Notes: generated from the letters alone by a model not told the origin. A stretch of 64,000 nt of DNA from Superficieibacter sp. 1612_C1 (GCF_015234305.1 NZ_JADGMI010000009.1:3614-67613), one strand, 5' to 3'; counted from the stretch's first letter, positions 12,400 to 23,559 are shown. A program made the numbers and translations.

Positions 12400-13101
12400 T
12401 CAGATAAACGCAAAGGCATCGCCAAACAGGCGATCTTCGCGCGCGCCGCGTTCATTACAAAACAGATCGCGGGCAATTTTCGCCATTTCGAAACGACCGG
12501 CGATGTAGATATCGTGCGCGGCCAGCGAGCCATGATCCTGAAGCACGGCGGTCAACACCGTACCGGTACGCCCGCGCCAGTTTTCTTCCGGTTGTTCCAC
12601 CACCGCTTCAATCCGCAGATTGGGATGACTGACGGAAAGCGCTTCCAGCTCGGACAGATCGTAAAGATGCTTCTCTTCACGCCCGCCCCAGTAAATAGTG
12701 ATGTGGCGATCCGGATTCTGTGCCAGCGCGGTAAGCAGGATAGAGCGTGCATAGGAAAAGCCCGTTCCACCGGCGATCAGGATCAACGGACGATCTTCAT
12801 CCTCGCGCAGCCAGGCTTCGCCATGAGGAATATCGATAACGATATTTCGCTCTTTCAAAATGCGATCCATAACGGCCATCGCGTAGAGATTCAGCTCCGA
12901 GGCACCGATATGCAACTCGATAAACTCTTTTTCAGACGGGGTAGAAGCCATGGAGAACGGACGTTTGTCACGTTCATCCATAACGACCATCAGGTACTGG
13001 CCTGCGCGAAAGGAAAACGCGGTTTCCGGCACCAGACGGACGCGATACACAGTGTCGGTGATCGCTTCCACCGAGGTCACTTTACAGCTTAAGGTTGTCA
13101 T
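12400..13101 (-). CDS. fre: NAD(P)H-flavin reductase Fre
   Basis: Reduces free FMN, FAD or riboflavin with NAD(P)H; the reduced flavin feeds ferric iron reduction, ribonucleotide reductase activation and, for UbiD-type systems, flavin supply. 233 residues as in E. coli. The ferredoxin-reductase fold is shown by the flavin motif RPFSMAST (about 46-53) and the pyridine-nucleotide motif [13 protein letters not shown]. It lies 83 bp after ubiD on the same strand. Confidence 0.97.
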   Translation of the reverse strand: MTTLSCKVTSVEAITDTVYRVRLVPETAFSFRAGQYLMVVMDERDKRPFSMASTPSEKEFIELHIGASELNLYAMAVMDRILKERNIVIDIPHGEAWLREDEDRPLILIAGGTGFSYARSILLTALAQNPDRHITIYWGGREEKHLYDLSELEALSVSHPNLRIEAVVEQPEENWRGRTGTVLTAVLQDHGSLAAHDIYIAGRFEMAKIARDLFCNERGAREDRLFGDAFAFI

Positions 13102-13184
13102 GGTTTCCCTCTGTCGGGTCTATACTCGTCACATTTCAGGTTGCAGGTGAATGGCGATATGCCACTCTGATTTACCGTCCGGGG

Positions 13185-14666
13185 TTAGCTTTTGCTTTCA
13201 GTAAAAATAGCCAGTTCATCCCAGATGGCATCAATACGTGCCGTTACGTCTGGATCTTTTTTAATGGGTCTTCCCCATTCGCGCTGCGTCTCACCCGGCC
13301 ATTTATTCGTCGCATCCAGGCCCATTTTTGAGCCGAGACCAGAAACCGGAGAGGCAAAATCCAGATAATCAATTGGCGTGTTTTCTACCAGTACCGTATC
13401 ACGGGCTGGGTCCATACGGGTAGTGATCGCCCAAATCACATCGTTCCAGTCGCGGGCGTTAACGTCATCATCGCAGACAATAACGAACTTGGTGTACATA
13501 AACTGGCGCAGGAAGGACCACACGCCCATCATCACGCGCTTCGCGTGACCGGCATACTGCTTCTTCATCGTCACCACCGCCAGCCGATAGGAGCACCCTT
13601 CCGGCGGCAGGTAGAAATCGACAATCTCCGGAAACTGCTTTTGCAAAATTGGCACAAAGACTTCATTGAGCGCGACGCCCAGTACCGCCGGTTCGTCTGG
13701 CGGACGTCCGGTATAAGTGGAGTGGTAAATCGCATCTTCACGCTGGGTAATATGCGTGACGGTAAAGACCGGGAAGTTATCGACCTCGTTATAGTAGCCT
13801 GTATGGTCGCCATAGGGACCTTCCGGTGCCATTTCACCTGGCTCGATATAGCCCTCAAGCACGATTTCCGCGCTGGCGGGCACTTCGAGATCGTTTGAGA
13901 TACACTTCACCACTTCGGTTTTCGTGCCGCGCAGCAGGCCGGCAAAGGCGTATTCAGAGAGCGTATCGGGAACCGGCGTAACTGCGCCGAGGATAGTCGC
14001 CGGATCGGCACCCAGCGCCACTGAAATCGGGAAGCGCTCGCCCGGATGGGCGGCACACCACTCCTGATAATCCAGCGCGCCGCCGCGATGCGACAGCCAG
14101 CGCATAATCAGCTTATTTTTACCAATCAGCTGCTGGCGATAAATGCCTAAATTCTGCCGCTCTTTATGCGGGCCGCGAGTGACCGTCAGCCCCCAGGTGA
14201 TTAGCGGCGCGGCATCTTCTGGCCAGCAAGTCATAATCGGAATACGTGACAAATCGACCTCTTCGCCCTGAAACACCTTTTGCTGACAGGGCGCGCCACG
14301 CAGACGTTTCGTCGGCATATTCAGCACTTGCTTAAACTGCGGCAGCTTATCGAACAGATCGCGAAACCCTTTCGGTGGTTCCGGCTCTTTCAAAAAGGCC
14401 AGTAACTTACCGACCTCGCGCAGCGCCTTAACGTCCTGCTGGCCCATGCCCATCGCCACGCGCTTAGGCGTGCCGAAGAGATTGCACAGCACCGGCATGG
14501 TGTAACCTTTTGGATTCTCAAACAGCAGCGCAGGCCCGCCCGCCCGCAGCGTGCGGTCGGCAATTTCGGTGATTTCAAGATGAGGATCGACCGCAAGCGT
14601 GATGCGTTTAAGTTCACCCTGCTGTTCCAGCAGCGTCAGAAAATCGCGTAAGTCGTGGTATTTCAT
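13185..14666 (-). CDS. ubiD: 3-octaprenyl-4-hydroxybenzoate decarboxylase UbiD
   Basis: prFMN-dependent decarboxylase of ubiquinone synthesis. The 493-residue protein matches UbiD throughout, including [17 protein letters not shown] with conserved acidic residues and [14 protein letters not shown]. coli annotates a start three codons upstream (Met-Asp-Ala-Met); here that codon is ACT, so translation must begin at the second Met (14666), which supports the shorter N-terminus for the family. AGAGG lies 13 nt upstream. Confidence 0.97.
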   Translation of the reverse strand: MKYHDLRDFLTLLEQQGELKRITLAVDPHLEITEIADRTLRAGGPALLFENPKGYTMPVLCNLFGTPKRVAMGMGQQDVKALREVGKLLAFLKEPEPPKGFRDLFDKLPQFKQVLNMPTKRLRGAPCQQKVFQGEEVDLSRIPIMTCWPEDAAPLITWGLTVTRGPHKERQNLGIYRQQLIGKNKLIMRWLSHRGGALDYQEWCAAHPGERFPISVALGADPATILGAVTPVPDTLSEYAFAGLLRGTKTEVVKCISNDLEVPASAEIVLEGYIEPGEMAPEGPYGDHTGYYNEVDNFPVFTVTHITQREDAIYHSTYTGRPPDEPAVLGVALNEVFVPILQKQFPEIVDFYLPPEGCSYRLAVVTMKKQYAGHAKRVMMGVWSFLRQFMYTKFVIVCDDDVNARDWNDVIWAITTRMDPARDTVLVENTPIDYLDFASPVSGLGSKMGLDATNKWPGETQREWGRPIKKDPDVTARIDAIWDELAIFTESKS

Positions 14667-14842
14667 GGCGTCAGTATGGCCTCTTTGTCAGCGGTTTATT
14701 ATACGGCCTAAGGCAGGGGGATGCTGTATTTTTGTTAAATTAGGGTGAATTCTGATCTTGCTAACAATCAGCGGGGATTATAATTAACTTAAGGGCGTCC
14801 TTTTGTTATGCTTGCGCCCCGGATTAGCGGAATAGAGCCATT

Positions 14843-15331
14843 ATGCAAGCCTGGTATTTACTGTACTGCAAACGCGGACAACTTCAGCGCGCTCAGGAGC
14901 ATCTCGAACGCCAGGCGGTAAACTGCCTGACGCCCATGATCACCCTGGAGAAAATAGTGCGTGGCAAGCGTACCCCGGTGAGTGAGCCTTTATTCCCCAA
15001 CTATATGTTCGTTGAGTTCGATCCGGAAGTTATTCATACCACTACCATTAACGCCACGCGCGGCGTCAGCCATTTTGTCCGTTTCGGCGCAAAAGCGGCG
15101 ACCGTTCCCTCGGCGGTAATTCACCAGCTTTCCATCGCTAAGCCTGAAGGGATCACCGATCCAGGTACGCCTTACCCTGGCGACAGCGTGCTCATCACCG
15201 AAGGCGCATTTGAAGGGCTGGAAGCGATTTTCACCGAGCCTGACGGCGAAGCCCGCTCTATGCTGCTGCTGAACCTGTTAAATAAACAGGTCATGCACAG
15301 CGTGAAAAATACCGAATTCCGCAAGGTCTGA
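14843..15331 (+). CDS. rfaH: Transcription antiterminator RfaH
   Basis: NusG paralogue recruited at ops elements to suppress pausing and Rho termination in long operons such as LPS core, capsule, haemolysin and conjugation. 162 residues as in E. coli: an N-terminal NGN domain beginning [21 protein letters not shown] and a C-terminal domain (from about 110) that switches between alpha-hairpin and KOW beta-barrel states. Divergent from ubiD; its stop is only 3 bp from the tatD stop on the opposite strand. Confidence 0.97.
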   Translation: MQAWYLLYCKRGQLQRAQEHLERQAVNCLTPMITLEKIVRGKRTPVSEPLFPNYMFVEFDPEVIHTTTINATRGVSHFVRFGAKAATVPSAVIHQLSIAKPEGITDPGTPYPGDSVLITEGAFEGLEAIFTEPDGEARSMLLLNLLNKQVMHSVKNTEFRKV

Positions 15332-15334
15332 CGC

Positions 15335-16117
15335 TTAAAACTGTATTCCAAATAAAGCCCGGACATTGGCGTCAGTGATACTTTCCAGCGTGTCTGAGGT
15401 TTCGCCGCGCCAGTACGCCACGCGTTCGAGAATGTGCTTCAGCAGCGCGGGTTCGTTACGCCGGGAAGCAGGTTTCGGCCGGATATCGCGCGGCAGTAGC
15501 CAGGGCGCATCGGTCTCAATCATCAGCCGTTCTGCGGGAATAAAAGGCAGTAGCTCCCTGAGTTCCAGCCCGCGTCGTTCATCGCACACCCAGCCGGTGA
15601 TGCCGATATACAGCCCCCGATCGATACACTGCTGCATTTCCTCGCGCGTCCCGGTAAAACAGTGAACGACTGCGCCCGGCAGCTTATCCAACCAGGGTTC
15701 CAGCAAGGTCATAAAACGTGAATGCGCATCGCGGCAGTGGAGAAATACCGGCATTGCAAGTTCAGCGGCCATCGCCAGTTGCGCGCTGAATGCGGCTTCC
15801 TGCGCCTGCGGCGTGGAGTAATTGCGGTTAAAATCCAGCCCGCATTCGCCCATCGCCACTACTTCCGGCTGCGATGCCAGCGCGTAGATAGCGTCAGCAA
15901 CTTCAGTATTCCAGCTACTGCTGTCATGAGGATGTACGCCCGCAGTTGACCAGCAATTGACCAGTTCCCGCGCCATCCGCTGCGCCTGCTCGCTTTCATG
16001 CTGGTTGGTGCCGGTCAGCAGCATCCCGCTGACGCCTGCGTCCCGCGCGCGGGCCACAACCTCTGCGTAGTCTTTCGCAAACTGCGAACTGGTAAGATTC
16101 ACCCCGATATCAAACAT
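15335..16117 (-). CDS. tatD: TatD metal-dependent DNase
   Basis: TIM-barrel metal-dependent nuclease (3'-5' DNase/RNase in E. coli), linked to the tat genes by position but not required for export. Family motifs are [21 protein letters not shown] (metal Glu), [16 protein letters not shown] and [13 protein letters not shown] chose the ATG at 16117 ([11 protein letters not shown], 260 aa as in E. coli), preceded by GGGGAAAACG; the frame stays open six codons further up but into a terminator-like hairpin. Confidence 0.95.
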   Translation of the reverse strand: MFDIGVNLTSSQFAKDYAEVVARARDAGVSGMLLTGTNQHESEQAQRMARELVNCWSTAGVHPHDSSSWNTEVADAIYALASQPEVVAMGECGLDFNRNYSTPQAQEAAFSAQLAMAAELAMPVFLHCRDAHSRFMTLLEPWLDKLPGAVVHCFTGTREEMQQCIDRGLYIGITGWVCDERRGLELRELLPFIPAERLMIETDAPWLLPRDIRPKPASRRNEPALLKHILERVAYWRGETSDTLESITDANVRALFGIQF

Positions 16118-16123
16118 CGTTTT

Positions 16124-16154
16124 CCCCAAAAACAAACCGCCCTGAACGGGCGGT
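16124..16154 (-). terminator. Terminator-like hairpin between tatC and tatD
   Basis: On the minus strand ACCGCCC (complement 16148-16154), a 5-nt loop, GGGCGGT (complement 16136-16142), then TTGTTTTTGGGG. The U-tract runs into the tatD ribosome-binding region, 7 bp before its ATG, so the hairpin can end tatABC transcripts or attenuate tatD. Confidence 0.75.
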
Positions 16155-16186
16155 CAAATCGTTGATAAAGAGCTTCTCAGGGGAAA

Positions 16187-16225
16187 CGCCGGGATTGGGT
16201 TCCCGGAGGGAGGCCCAACCCGGCG
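16187..16225. repeat. Strong inverted repeat in the tatC 3' region
   Basis: CGCCGGG (16187-16193) and CCCGGCG (16219-16225) with additional inner pairing TTGGG/CCCAA enclose a 14-nt G/C-rich loop. Together with the terminator at 16124 it forms a two-hairpin 3' end for the tatABC mRNA; it may protect the message from exonucleases. Confidence 0.6.
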
Positions 16226-16275
16226 GTCGCCCCGATATCCACGGACGATTTGTCATCAACCTTAGCGCCCTAAAA

Positions 16276-17043
16276 TTACTCTTCGCTTTCAGCTTCCTGC
16301 GCGGCATCTTCATCGCGGGTACGCCGTTTGCCGACGTAAAAACGCGAGAAGAACAGGCCCACTTCAAACAGGCAGTACATCGGAATTGCCAGCAGCGTTT
16401 GCGAGAACACATCCGGCGGCGTCAGCAGCATTCCCACTACAAACGCGCCGACCAGTACGTAGGGACGCTTGGCGCGCAGATCGTCCGGCGTTGTCACCCC
16501 TAACCAGCAGATCAGGATAATGGCAACCGGCACCTCGAAGGCGACGCCGAAGGCCATAAACAGCGCCATGACAAAGCTCAGGTAGCTACTGATATCCGTC
16601 GAGACCTGCACACCTTCCGGCGCGGTATGCGTCAGGAAACCAAACGCCAGCGGAAATACAACGAAATAGGCAAACGCCATCCCGATGTAAAACAGCAGCG
16701 TACTGGAAACCAGCAACGGCATCACCAGACGGCGCTCATGCTTATACAACGCAGGCGCAACAAAGGCCCAGACCTGATAAAGGATCACCGGTGCGGACAA
16801 AATCACCGACACCATAAAGGTCAGCTTAATCGGCGTGAAAAACGGCGACGCCACATCAGTAGCAATCATCGTGGCACCCAGCGGCATTTGCTTAATCAGC
16901 GGTGCGGACACCAGGTAGTAAATTTCATTGGCAAAAGAAACCAGTGCCAGAAAAATGACAATAACAGCAATAATGCTGTTAAGCAGGCGCTTGCGCAGCT
17001 CAATCAGATGCGCAATAAGGGGTTGAGTGTCTTCTACGGCCAT
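16276..17043 (-). CDS. tatC: Sec-independent protein translocase TatC
   Basis: Polytopic inner-membrane receptor for twin-arginine signal peptides. 255 residues with six predicted membrane helices; the N-terminal cytoplasmic segment [17 protein letters not shown] and the first-loop region [13 protein letters not shown] are characteristic. Starts 2 bp after the tatB stop, so the genes are translationally coupled. Three residues shorter than E. coli TatC, at the charged C-terminal tail. Confidence 0.97.
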   Translation of the reverse strand: MAVEDTQPLIAHLIELRKRLLNSIIAVIVIFLALVSFANEIYYLVSAPLIKQMPLGATMIATDVASPFFTPIKLTFMVSVILSAPVILYQVWAFVAPALYKHERRLVMPLLVSSTLLFYIGMAFAYFVVFPLAFGFLTHTAPEGVQVSTDISSYLSFVMALFMAFGVAFEVPVAIILICWLGVTTPDDLRAKRPYVLVGAFVVGMLLTPPDVFSQTLLAIPMYCLFEVGLFFSRFYVGKRRTRDEDAAQEAESEE

Positions 17044-17045
17044 GT

Positions 17046-17576
17046 TTACGCTTTATCACTTGAAGAAGAAGATGAGTCAGAAACGGGTGCCGCAACCGGT
17101 TTTTTGGTGAGCGTTACAGCAACGTCAACATTTTCCACGGCAGGTTCCTGCGGGGATTGCTCCTGGGCGCTGGCCTGATTTTCTGCCGTCGCAGGCGTGA
17201 CGCCTTCGTGCTGCGCTTCGTTACCTTTTACCAGCGGGTTATGGATGGTATGGGCTTCGTCACTCTCTTTCTCGGGATCGTGAGCGCTGTAAGAGCGTTT
17301 CATGGATTCCGCGGCTTCACGCAACTCATCCATTGAAGCTTTTAATTCAGGCGATAAGTTGTTGAGGCTGGCCTTTTCCACTTTCTTCAGGCTGTCCTGA
17401 AGCTCCTGGAGCTTTAACTCCTGAGCCAGTTCGTTCTGCACCGTAGAAGCCAGCGAGCGCAGCGCACGGATCCAGCCGACCACCGTTTTGACGGCCACCG
17501 GCAAACGCTTTGGCCCAAGAACAATCAGGCCAATAACGAATACCAGCAGCAGTTCACTAAAACCAATATCGAACAC
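17046..17576 (-). CDS. tatB: Sec-independent protein translocase TatB
   Basis: Partner of TatC in the signal-peptide receptor complex. 176 residues: N-terminal membrane helix [20 protein letters not shown] with the conserved Glu at position 8, a hinge GPKRLPVA, an amphipathic helix, and a low-complexity hydrophilic tail rich in Ala, Glu and Ser (ending SSSSSSDKA). Follows tatA by 3 bp. Confidence 0.97.
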   Translation of the reverse strand: MFDIGFSELLLVFVIGLIVLGPKRLPVAVKTVVGWIRALRSLASTVQNELAQELKLQELQDSLKKVEKASLNNLSPELKASMDELREAAESMKRSYSAHDPEKESDEAHTIHNPLVKGNEAQHEGVTPATAENQASAQEQSPQEPAVENVDVAVTLTKKPVAAPVSDSSSSSSDKA

Positions 17577-17579
17577 GAA

Positions 17580-17834
17580 TTACACCTGCTTGTCGTCGTG
17601 GCGTTTGATCTCTTCCTTCCTGGCCTCTTCCTGTTTTTCCGCGAGGGTTTTGGTCGAGAAGTCTGCATCCTGAGCCGGTGGCGTCTTCTTCTCATCTTCA
17701 TCGCTCATGGCTTTCTTAAAGCCTTTGATCGAGGAACCCAAATCAGAACCCAGCGAACTCAGTTTTTTGGTACCAAACAGCAGCACCACAATAACGACGA
17801 TAATCAGTAACTGCCAGATGCTAATACCACCCAT
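17580..17834 (-). CDS. tatA: Sec-independent protein translocase TatA
   Basis: Forms the variable-size translocation assembly. 84 residues with membrane helix [18 protein letters not shown], the FGTKKL hinge, then an amphipathic helix and an acidic/basic tail (RHDDKQV). Slightly shorter than E. coli TatA (89) within the tail. First gene of tatABC, 96 bp after ubiB. Confidence 0.97.
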   Translation of the reverse strand: MGGISIWQLLIIVVIVVLLFGTKKLSSLGSDLGSSIKGFKKAMSDEDEKKTPPAQDADFSTKTLAEKQEEARKEEIKRHDDKQV

Positions 17835-17930
17835 ACAAAACCCTCAATGACAAACTCGCAAGGTGACGAGTGTGAATAAATAAGCAGATCGCATTATACG
17901 CCAGGCGCTTTTGCGATCGCGATGCGAAAT

Positions 17931-19571
17931 TTAGCGCGTTTTGCGCCAGCCGATAAGCCATATCACAAGGCCACCAGCGATAAGCCAGGCGGGCATCATT
18001 TCCCAGTCAGGCCGATTAATCAACAGCAGCGTACCACTGAGAATCAACGTGGCTCCCATTCCAAACAAATAGCGGGATTGTCCTTGCCGCACGTGATTGA
18101 CCTGAAGCTCCACAGCGATTTTATCAACACTATGTTGCAATTGTTTGTGCTGACGCAGGCTGTTGTAAATCAGTTCAGGTATTTCCGGCATTTTTTCGAT
18201 CCAGAACGGCGTTTTCTCTTTGCACGCCCGGATCAGCGAAGGAATGCCCACCTGATCTTTGATCCACGTTTCAAGGAAAGGTTTCGCGGTTTTCCATAAA
18301 TCGAGCTGCGGATAGAGCTGTCTGCCCACCCCTTCGATATACAGCAACGTTTTCTGTAGGAGGACAAGCTGCGGCTGAACTTCCATATTAAAACGGCGCG
18401 CCGTGTTAAACAGGTTCAACAGCACGTGGCCAAACGAGATTTCGGCCAGCGGCTTCTCGAAGATAGGCTCGCAAACGGTACGGATCGCAAACTCAAACTC
18501 TTCCACGTTGGTGTCTGGCGGTACCCAGCCGGAATCCACGTGAAGCTCAGCTACCTTACGGTAATCGCGGTTAAAGAAGGCGATGAAATTCTCAGCCAGA
18601 TAACGCTTATCTTCTTTGTTAAGCGACCCGACGATGCCGCAGTCAATGCCGATATACTGCGGATCTTCAGGATGGTCGTAACTCACAAAAATGTTACCGG
18701 GATGCATATCCGCATGGAAAAAACTGTCGCGAAAGACCTGGGTAAAGAAAACCTGCACGCCGCGCTCGGCCAGCAATTTCATGTTGGTGCCGTGCTGCTC
18801 AAGCTGGGCAATGTCAGAAATAGGGATGCCGTAAATACGCTCCATCACCAGCATATTCTGGCTACAGTAGTCAGAATACACTTCCGGCACGTACAGCATG
18901 CGGCTATCTTCAAAATTGCGGCGCAGCTGGATAGCATTCGCCGCTTCACGCAGCAGGTCCAGCTCGTCGATCAGCGTCTTCTCATACTCACGCACCACTT
19001 CCATCGGGCGCAGGCGACGACCATCGGGTAACAACCGTGGCACCCAACGTGCCAGCCGTCGGATAAGCTTCATGTCGGCTTTGATGACCGGCAGAATATC
19101 CGGGCGGATCACCTTGATGACCACCTCTTTGCCGTTCTCTTTAAGCCGCGCCGTATGCACCTGAGCAATCGATGCCGAGGCCAGCGGGTTGATATCGAAA
19201 TCGTCAAACCACGTTTCTACCGGCAGATCGCCCATCGCTTTTTCAATCTGTTGTTTAGCCAGCACGCCGTCAAAAGGCGCGACCTTGTCCTGCAACATCG
19301 CCAGTTGATCGGCGATTTGCGGCGGGAAGAGGTCACGGCGGGTTGAGAGCATCTGCCCGAATTTAATCCATACCGGCCCCAGCTCCTGTAACGCCAGGCG
19401 CAGGCGTTCACCTAACAGCCGGTCTTTGTGACGGTTGGGCATCCAGAACAGCGTGCGCCGCCAGAGTCTCAGCGGCAGCGTAAGGCGCATTCTTGGGATC
19501 AGCTCATCGAGCCCGTAGCTCAAAAATGTCTGGATGATAAAATACAGGCGGCGAACTTCACCTGGGGTCAT
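17931..19571 (-). CDS. ubiB: UbiB, ABC1/ADCK atypical kinase-like ubiquinone factor
   Basis: Membrane-associated ATPase/kinase-like protein needed for ubiquinone synthesis. 546 residues as in E. coli. Family features are the KxGQ motif ([15 protein letters not shown]), the alanine-containing nucleotide loop ([13 protein letters not shown]), catalytic-loop-like DMHPGNIFV and metal-binding IDCGIVG, and two C-terminal membrane helices after residue about 495. Its ATG overlaps the ubiJ stop by 4 nt. Confidence 0.97.
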   Translation of the reverse strand: MTPGEVRRLYFIIQTFLSYGLDELIPRMRLTLPLRLWRRTLFWMPNRHKDRLLGERLRLALQELGPVWIKFGQMLSTRRDLFPPQIADQLAMLQDKVAPFDGVLAKQQIEKAMGDLPVETWFDDFDINPLASASIAQVHTARLKENGKEVVIKVIRPDILPVIKADMKLIRRLARWVPRLLPDGRRLRPMEVVREYEKTLIDELDLLREAANAIQLRRNFEDSRMLYVPEVYSDYCSQNMLVMERIYGIPISDIAQLEQHGTNMKLLAERGVQVFFTQVFRDSFFHADMHPGNIFVSYDHPEDPQYIGIDCGIVGSLNKEDKRYLAENFIAFFNRDYRKVAELHVDSGWVPPDTNVEEFEFAIRTVCEPIFEKPLAEISFGHVLLNLFNTARRFNMEVQPQLVLLQKTLLYIEGVGRQLYPQLDLWKTAKPFLETWIKDQVGIPSLIRACKEKTPFWIEKMPEIPELIYNSLRQHKQLQHSVDKIAVELQVNHVRQGQSRYLFGMGATLILSGTLLLINRPDWEMMPAWLIAGGLVIWLIGWRKTR

Positions 19572-20173
19572 TTGTCCTCCAGTTTTTCCAGCCGTGTCAT
19601 CAGATTCGTCGCCGAACGTTCGACGGCAGCGACTTCTTCAGCAAACCACGCCACTTCCAGCGCACCCGGTGCCAGACGCCACTCTTCCGTCAGCGCATCA
19701 GCCACATAGCGCTGCTGGCGCTGCACGCTACGATTCAGAAAGGTTGCCCCGCGGCGTAAAAAGCGACTGACGCCTTCGGCAGCAATATCGCCTGTCCACG
19801 GAGCCAGCAGCTCCGCCAGGTCGAACTCGGCCAGATCGCTCAAGGCGACAAAATTTTGCACCACCTGAATATCGCCGTTCACTTCCAGTTCACCGCTGCG
19901 GATAAGCGCGGTAAGCTGCTGGCGGTCGCGCAGTTTTGGCAGCACGTTCAGACGGGTAATCACCGTACAGTCCGCCTCACCTTCCCACTCACCCAGCACA
20001 TCAATCTGACGTTCGCTGAAACTGAGCACCAACGGCGAGGAGAACTCTTGCAGCACAACGCGTAATACTTTTCCCTGTAGACGCTGGCGGGCAGGTTTCA
20101 GACCGCGTTCACGCCACAGGAACGCGTTGAGGACATTTTCGATACCCGCAGTGATTAAGGGTTTAAACGGCAT
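19568..20173 (-). CDS. ubiJ: Ubiquinone synthesis accessory factor UbiJ (SCP2 domain)
   Basis: Lipid-binding partner of UbiK in the soluble Ubi metabolon. 201 residues, with an N-terminal SCP2-type sterol-carrier fold (about 15-115) and a C-terminal helical region. Lies 12 bp after ubiE and overlaps ubiB by 4 nt. In E. coli the 3' part of this gene also encodes the EsrE RNA; I cannot confirm that RNA here by eye. Confidence 0.95.
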   Translation of the reverse strand: MPFKPLITAGIENVLNAFLWRERGLKPARQRLQGKVLRVVLQEFSSPLVLSFSERQIDVLGEWEGEADCTVITRLNVLPKLRDRQQLTALIRSGELEVNGDIQVVQNFVALSDLAEFDLAELLAPWTGDIAAEGVSRFLRRGATFLNRSVQRQQRYVADALTEEWRLAPGALEVAWFAEEVAAVERSATNLMTRLEKLEDK

Positions 20174-20185
20174 TACGCTCTCCTG

Positions 20186-20941
20186 TTAAAACTTATAGCC
20201 ACGATGCAGCGCGACGATACCTGCCGTCAGGTTGTAATAGCTCACGTTCTCAAGCCCCGCCTCTTCCATCATCGCCTTCAGCGTCTCCTGGTCGGGATGC
20301 ATACGGATGGATTCAGCCAGATAACGGTAGCTTTCTGCATCGTTCGCCACCATCTGACCGATCCGCGGCAGGACATGGAACGAGTAAGCGTCATAAGCTT
20401 TACTTAGCGGCTCGATAATCGGTTTTGAGAATTCCAGCACCAGCAGACGTCCGCCCGGTTTCAGCACGCGATACATGGAGCGCAGCGCTTTTTCTTTGTC
20501 GGTCACATTACGCAGGCCGAAAGAGATGGTGATGCAGTCAAAGGTGTTATCCGGGAAAGGCAGCGCTTCGGCATTGGCCTGAACGTATTCAACGTTGCCC
20601 ACGACGCCGAGATTACGCAGCTTTTCGCGTCCCATCTTCAGCATAGAGTCGTTGATATCCGCCAGCACAACGCGGCCGGTTTCGCCGACAAAACGGGAGA
20701 ATTTTGCCGTAAAATCGCCGGTTCCTCCCGCCAGGTCCAGCACGGTTTGCCCGCGACGCACACCGCTACAATCGATGGTATAACGCTTCCATAAGCGATG
20801 AATGCCGAACGACATCAGATCGTTCATGACATCGTATTTTGCGGCAACGGAATGGAATACATGTGCCACCATGTCAGCTTTCTGTGCGCTGGCGACAGTC
20901 TGAAAACCAAAATGCGTCGTATCCTGAGAATTCTCGTCCAT
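20186..20941 (-). CDS. ubiE: Ubiquinone/menaquinone C-methyltransferase UbiE
   Basis: SAM-dependent methyltransferase acting on both demethylmenaquinone and the ubiquinone precursor 2-octaprenyl-6-methoxybenzoquinol. 251 residues as in E. coli. Motif [15 protein letters not shown], then [17 protein letters not shown] and [14 protein letters not shown] are the UbiE signatures. Heads the ubiE-ubiJ-ubiB-tatABC cluster, 66 bp after the rmuC stop. Confidence 0.98.
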   Translation of the reverse strand: MDENSQDTTHFGFQTVASAQKADMVAHVFHSVAAKYDVMNDLMSFGIHRLWKRYTIDCSGVRRGQTVLDLAGGTGDFTAKFSRFVGETGRVVLADINDSMLKMGREKLRNLGVVGNVEYVQANAEALPFPDNTFDCITISFGLRNVTDKEKALRSMYRVLKPGGRLLVLEFSKPIIEPLSKAYDAYSFHVLPRIGQMVANDAESYRYLAESIRMHPDQETLKAMMEEAGLENVSYYNLTAGIVALHRGYKF

Positions 20942-21007
20942 CTTAAGGCCTGCTTATCAAGAAATTGTTCGTAAAGTGTAACAGATCAAGAACGTTTACC
21001 CTATGAC

Positions 21008-22441
21008 TCAACCGCCGCGAGAGAAGGAGTTTAGCTCATGAATCCCGGTATTTTCCGCAGAGAATCCGCGCTCGTCATCGGCGTCCGCTCCTGAGCGTAG
21101 TCGAAATTCTTCATCCTGAGCGGTCGCCTGCTCGGCTAATTCCGGATTAATCTCGCGCTTGATCTCCACGCCAAGCCCGCGAAAAGCTTCCGCCTGCGCC
21201 AGCACATTACCGCGCCCGGAGGTCAGTTTTTTCATCGCCTGTCGATAGTTGTCCTGCGCTTTATCGAGGCTTTGTCCCACCGACGACATATCGTCAACGA
21301 ACAGCCGCATTTTGTCGTACAGGCGACTGGCACGCTCGGCGATATGCTGCGCGTTGCGGCTTTGATGTTCGTAGCGCCACAGGTTGGAAATGGTGCGCAG
21401 CGCCACCAGTAACGTGGTCGGGCTGACCAGCATGATGTTGTTTTTCAGCGCTTCAGTAATCAGCTCCGGCTGGCGATCAAGGGCCAGCAAAAATGCCGGT
21501 TCAACGGGAATAAACATCAGCACATAGTCGAGACTGCGCAGCCCCGGCAACTGCTGATAATCTTTACGCCCCAGCAGGCGAATATGATTGCGCACCGAAG
21601 CAATATGCTCCTGGAGAGCCGCCTCGCGGGTATAATCCTCTTCCGCGTTGAAGTAACGTTCATAGGCCACCAGCGTCATTTTGGCATCGACGACCACGTC
21701 TTTGCCCTGCGGCAGGCGCACGATGACGTCCGGCTGCATCCGCGAGCGGGTGTCGGTTTCGATGCTTACCTGCGTTTCATATTCATGGCCTTCGCGCAAC
21801 CCGGAGGCTTCCAGGACGCGAGTCAGCACTACTTCTCCCCAGTTGCCCTGCGCTTTGTTATCGCCTTTCAGGGCGCGCGTGAGATTCAGGGCTTCCTGCG
21901 CCATTTGCGCATTAAGCTGCTGGAGATTACGGATTTCATGCGCCAGAGTGTGCCTTTCTCGTGCCTCCTGACCAAAACTGTCCTGCACCTGGCGGCGAAA
22001 ACCGTCAAGCTGCTCGCGCAATGGCGTCAGCAAGCCGTGCAGGCTCTGGCGATTTTGCTCATCCACCCGACGGTTGCTGTGCTCGAAAATGCGGTTGGCG
22101 AGGTTTTCAAATTGCTCGTTAAGCCGCTGCTCGCTGTTGACCATCTGGCGGGTTTTGTCCTGAGACGCTTCAAGGCGGGTCGTTACTTCGCGCAGGTCGG
22201 CTTCCAGCGAGGTATTGATTTCCCGCAGGCTACGCAGCTCGTTATTCAGCAGTTCGCACTCGTCGCGCCAGTGGCTGTGCTGGGCAAGCTGCTGCTTTGC
22301 GGCGCTCAGTTCGCCAAAAACCTCCCGCTGCTCGGCAAGAATATCGGCTTGCTGCTGCGCGGCACGGTAGCTTGCCGCCAGCCAACCGACGACGATCCCC
22401 GCCAGCATCAGTAGTACGCTGATAATGATTGCGCTGTCCAT
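21008..22441 (-). CDS. rmuC: DNA recombination protein RmuC
   Basis: Limits inversions between short repeats; predicted nuclease of the PD-(D/E)XK type. 477 residues with an N-terminal membrane anchor (IIISVLLMLAGIVVGWLAASY, residues 5-25), a long coiled coil (about 30-190) and the conserved RmuC domain (GNWGEVVLTRVLEASGL, then DVVVDAKMTLVAYERY). Length close to E. coli (475). Confidence 0.96.
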   Translation of the reverse strand: MDSAIIISVLLMLAGIVVGWLAASYRAAQQQADILAEQREVFGELSAAKQQLAQHSHWRDECELLNNELRSLREINTSLEADLREVTTRLEASQDKTRQMVNSEQRLNEQFENLANRIFEHSNRRVDEQNRQSLHGLLTPLREQLDGFRRQVQDSFGQEARERHTLAHEIRNLQQLNAQMAQEALNLTRALKGDNKAQGNWGEVVLTRVLEASGLREGHEYETQVSIETDTRSRMQPDVIVRLPQGKDVVVDAKMTLVAYERYFNAEEDYTREAALQEHIASVRNHIRLLGRKDYQQLPGLRSLDYVLMFIPVEPAFLLALDRQPELITEALKNNIMLVSPTTLLVALRTISNLWRYEHQSRNAQHIAERASRLYDKMRLFVDDMSSVGQSLDKAQDNYRQAMKKLTSGRGNVLAQAEAFRGLGVEIKREINPELAEQATAQDEEFRLRSGADADDERGFSAENTGIHELNSFSRGG

Positions 22442-22539
22442 TCACCCTCCCGCATAACTCATTCACCCTGCAAAATACGGCTTTGCTGTATAAACGTCCA
22501 GTTTTAAAGGTTTTTCTGCGAGGCGTTACGCAAAAAGAA

Positions 22540-22560
22540 AGGGCCGAACATGTCGGCCCT
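22540..22560 (-). terminator. Rho-independent terminator of udp
   Basis: Perfect stem AGGGCCGA / TCGGCCCT (22540-22547 and 22553-22560) followed on the minus strand by TTCTTTTTG. It lies between udp and rmuC. Confidence 0.85.
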
Positions 22561-22605
22561 TGAGGTTGATGACAAACCAGGTTTTGCTATTGTGCGAGCC
22601 GTTTT

Positions 22606-22704
22606 GCCGGGTGGCGGCTTCGCCTTACCCGGCCTACAACAACACCAATATCAAGAAGTTATTCGTAACTCGTAGGCCTGTGCAAGCGCAGCGCCGCCAG
22701 GCAT
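22606..22704. repeat. RIP/RIB-type BIME with IHF-like site (copy A)
   Basis: Two opposed REP palindromes (22606-22637, GCCGGGTGGCGGCTT then CGCCTTACCCGGC; and 22671-22704, GTAGGCCTG then GCGCCGCCAGGC) flank TATCAAGAAGTTA (22649-22661), which fits the IHF consensus WATCAANNNNTTR. This matches the known RIP/RIB class of enterobacterial BIMEs. Located downstream of udp, before rmuC; the region 22442-22725 holds no gene. Confidence 0.8.
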
Positions 22705-22725
22705 AATTCCACGGTATAACGTTTG

Positions 22726-23487
22726 TCAGAGGAGGCGGCGAGCGGCTTCAACCACAATTTTCACCGCATGGCTCTCGGTTTGTTTCATGGTCTCCGCATT
22801 CGGAATTTCCTGCTGGGTGCGGTTAACAATCACGCCGGCAACCATCCCGGCACGCAGGCCCTGGCTGGAGCACATGGTCAGCAGCGTGGCTGACTCCATT
22901 TCGTAGTTCATCACGCCCATGGACTGCCACTCTTCCATTGAGCCTTTGAAACGGCTTACCACACGCCCTGAATGCGTATCGTAACGCTCCTGGCCTGGGT
23001 AGAAGGTGTCGGAAGAGGCGGTTACACCAATGTGGGTCGTCGCGCCAACCGCTTTCGCCGCTTCCACCAGCGCGGTAGTACAGGCGAAATCAGCCACTGC
23101 CGGATATTCCATCGGCGCGAAGTGCAGGCTGGCACCGTCCAGACGCACGGAAGCCGTGGTCACCAGAACGTCGCCAACGTTAATATGGGACTGGATCGCG
23201 CCGGTGGTACCCACGCGCAGGAAAGTACGAATGCCGAGCTGCGCCAGTTCTTCAACGGCAATAGACGTAGAAGGACCGCCGATACCAGTTGAACACACAA
23301 TAACCGCTTTACCGTCGAGTTCAGCGCGCCAGGAGGTAAATTCACGATGAGATGCCAGCTTGACCGGCTTATCCATCAGCGCGGCGATCTTTTCCACACG
23401 CTCTGGATCGCCAGGGACGATAGCCAGCGTAGCCCCTTGTAGATCGTTTTTGGTGAGGCCGAGATGAAAAACATCAGACTTAGACAT
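22726..23487 (-). CDS. udp: Uridine phosphorylase Udp
   Basis: Cleaves uridine to uracil and ribose-1-phosphate in pyrimidine salvage; hexameric cytosolic enzyme. 253 residues as in E. coli. Family segments are [33 protein letters not shown] and [13 protein letters not shown] (substrate Glu-Met-Glu-type site). GAGGAGTTTTTT precedes the ATG. Two CRP-type sites upstream suggest CRP/CytR control. Confidence 0.98.
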   Translation of the reverse strand: MSKSDVFHLGLTKNDLQGATLAIVPGDPERVEKIAALMDKPVKLASHREFTSWRAELDGKAVIVCSTGIGGPSTSIAVEELAQLGIRTFLRVGTTGAIQSHINVGDVLVTTASVRLDGASLHFAPMEYPAVADFACTTALVEAAKAVGATTHIGVTASSDTFYPGQERYDTHSGRVVSRFKGSMEEWQSMGVMNYEMESATLLTMCSSQGLRAGMVAGVIVNRTQQEIPNAETMKQTESHAVKIVVEAARRLL

Positions 23488-23559
23488 AAAAAACTCCTCT
23501 GTGGGTCAGTTTGTCAGAAGAAGCAAAAAGGTACTTTACAGAAGTGACCGGGATTATTT

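Noticed and set aside
12157-13092. 311-codon plus-strand frame antisense to fre
   Set aside because: Translation is unlike any protein and rich in His/Gln/Arg as expected of antisense frames; fre is certain.
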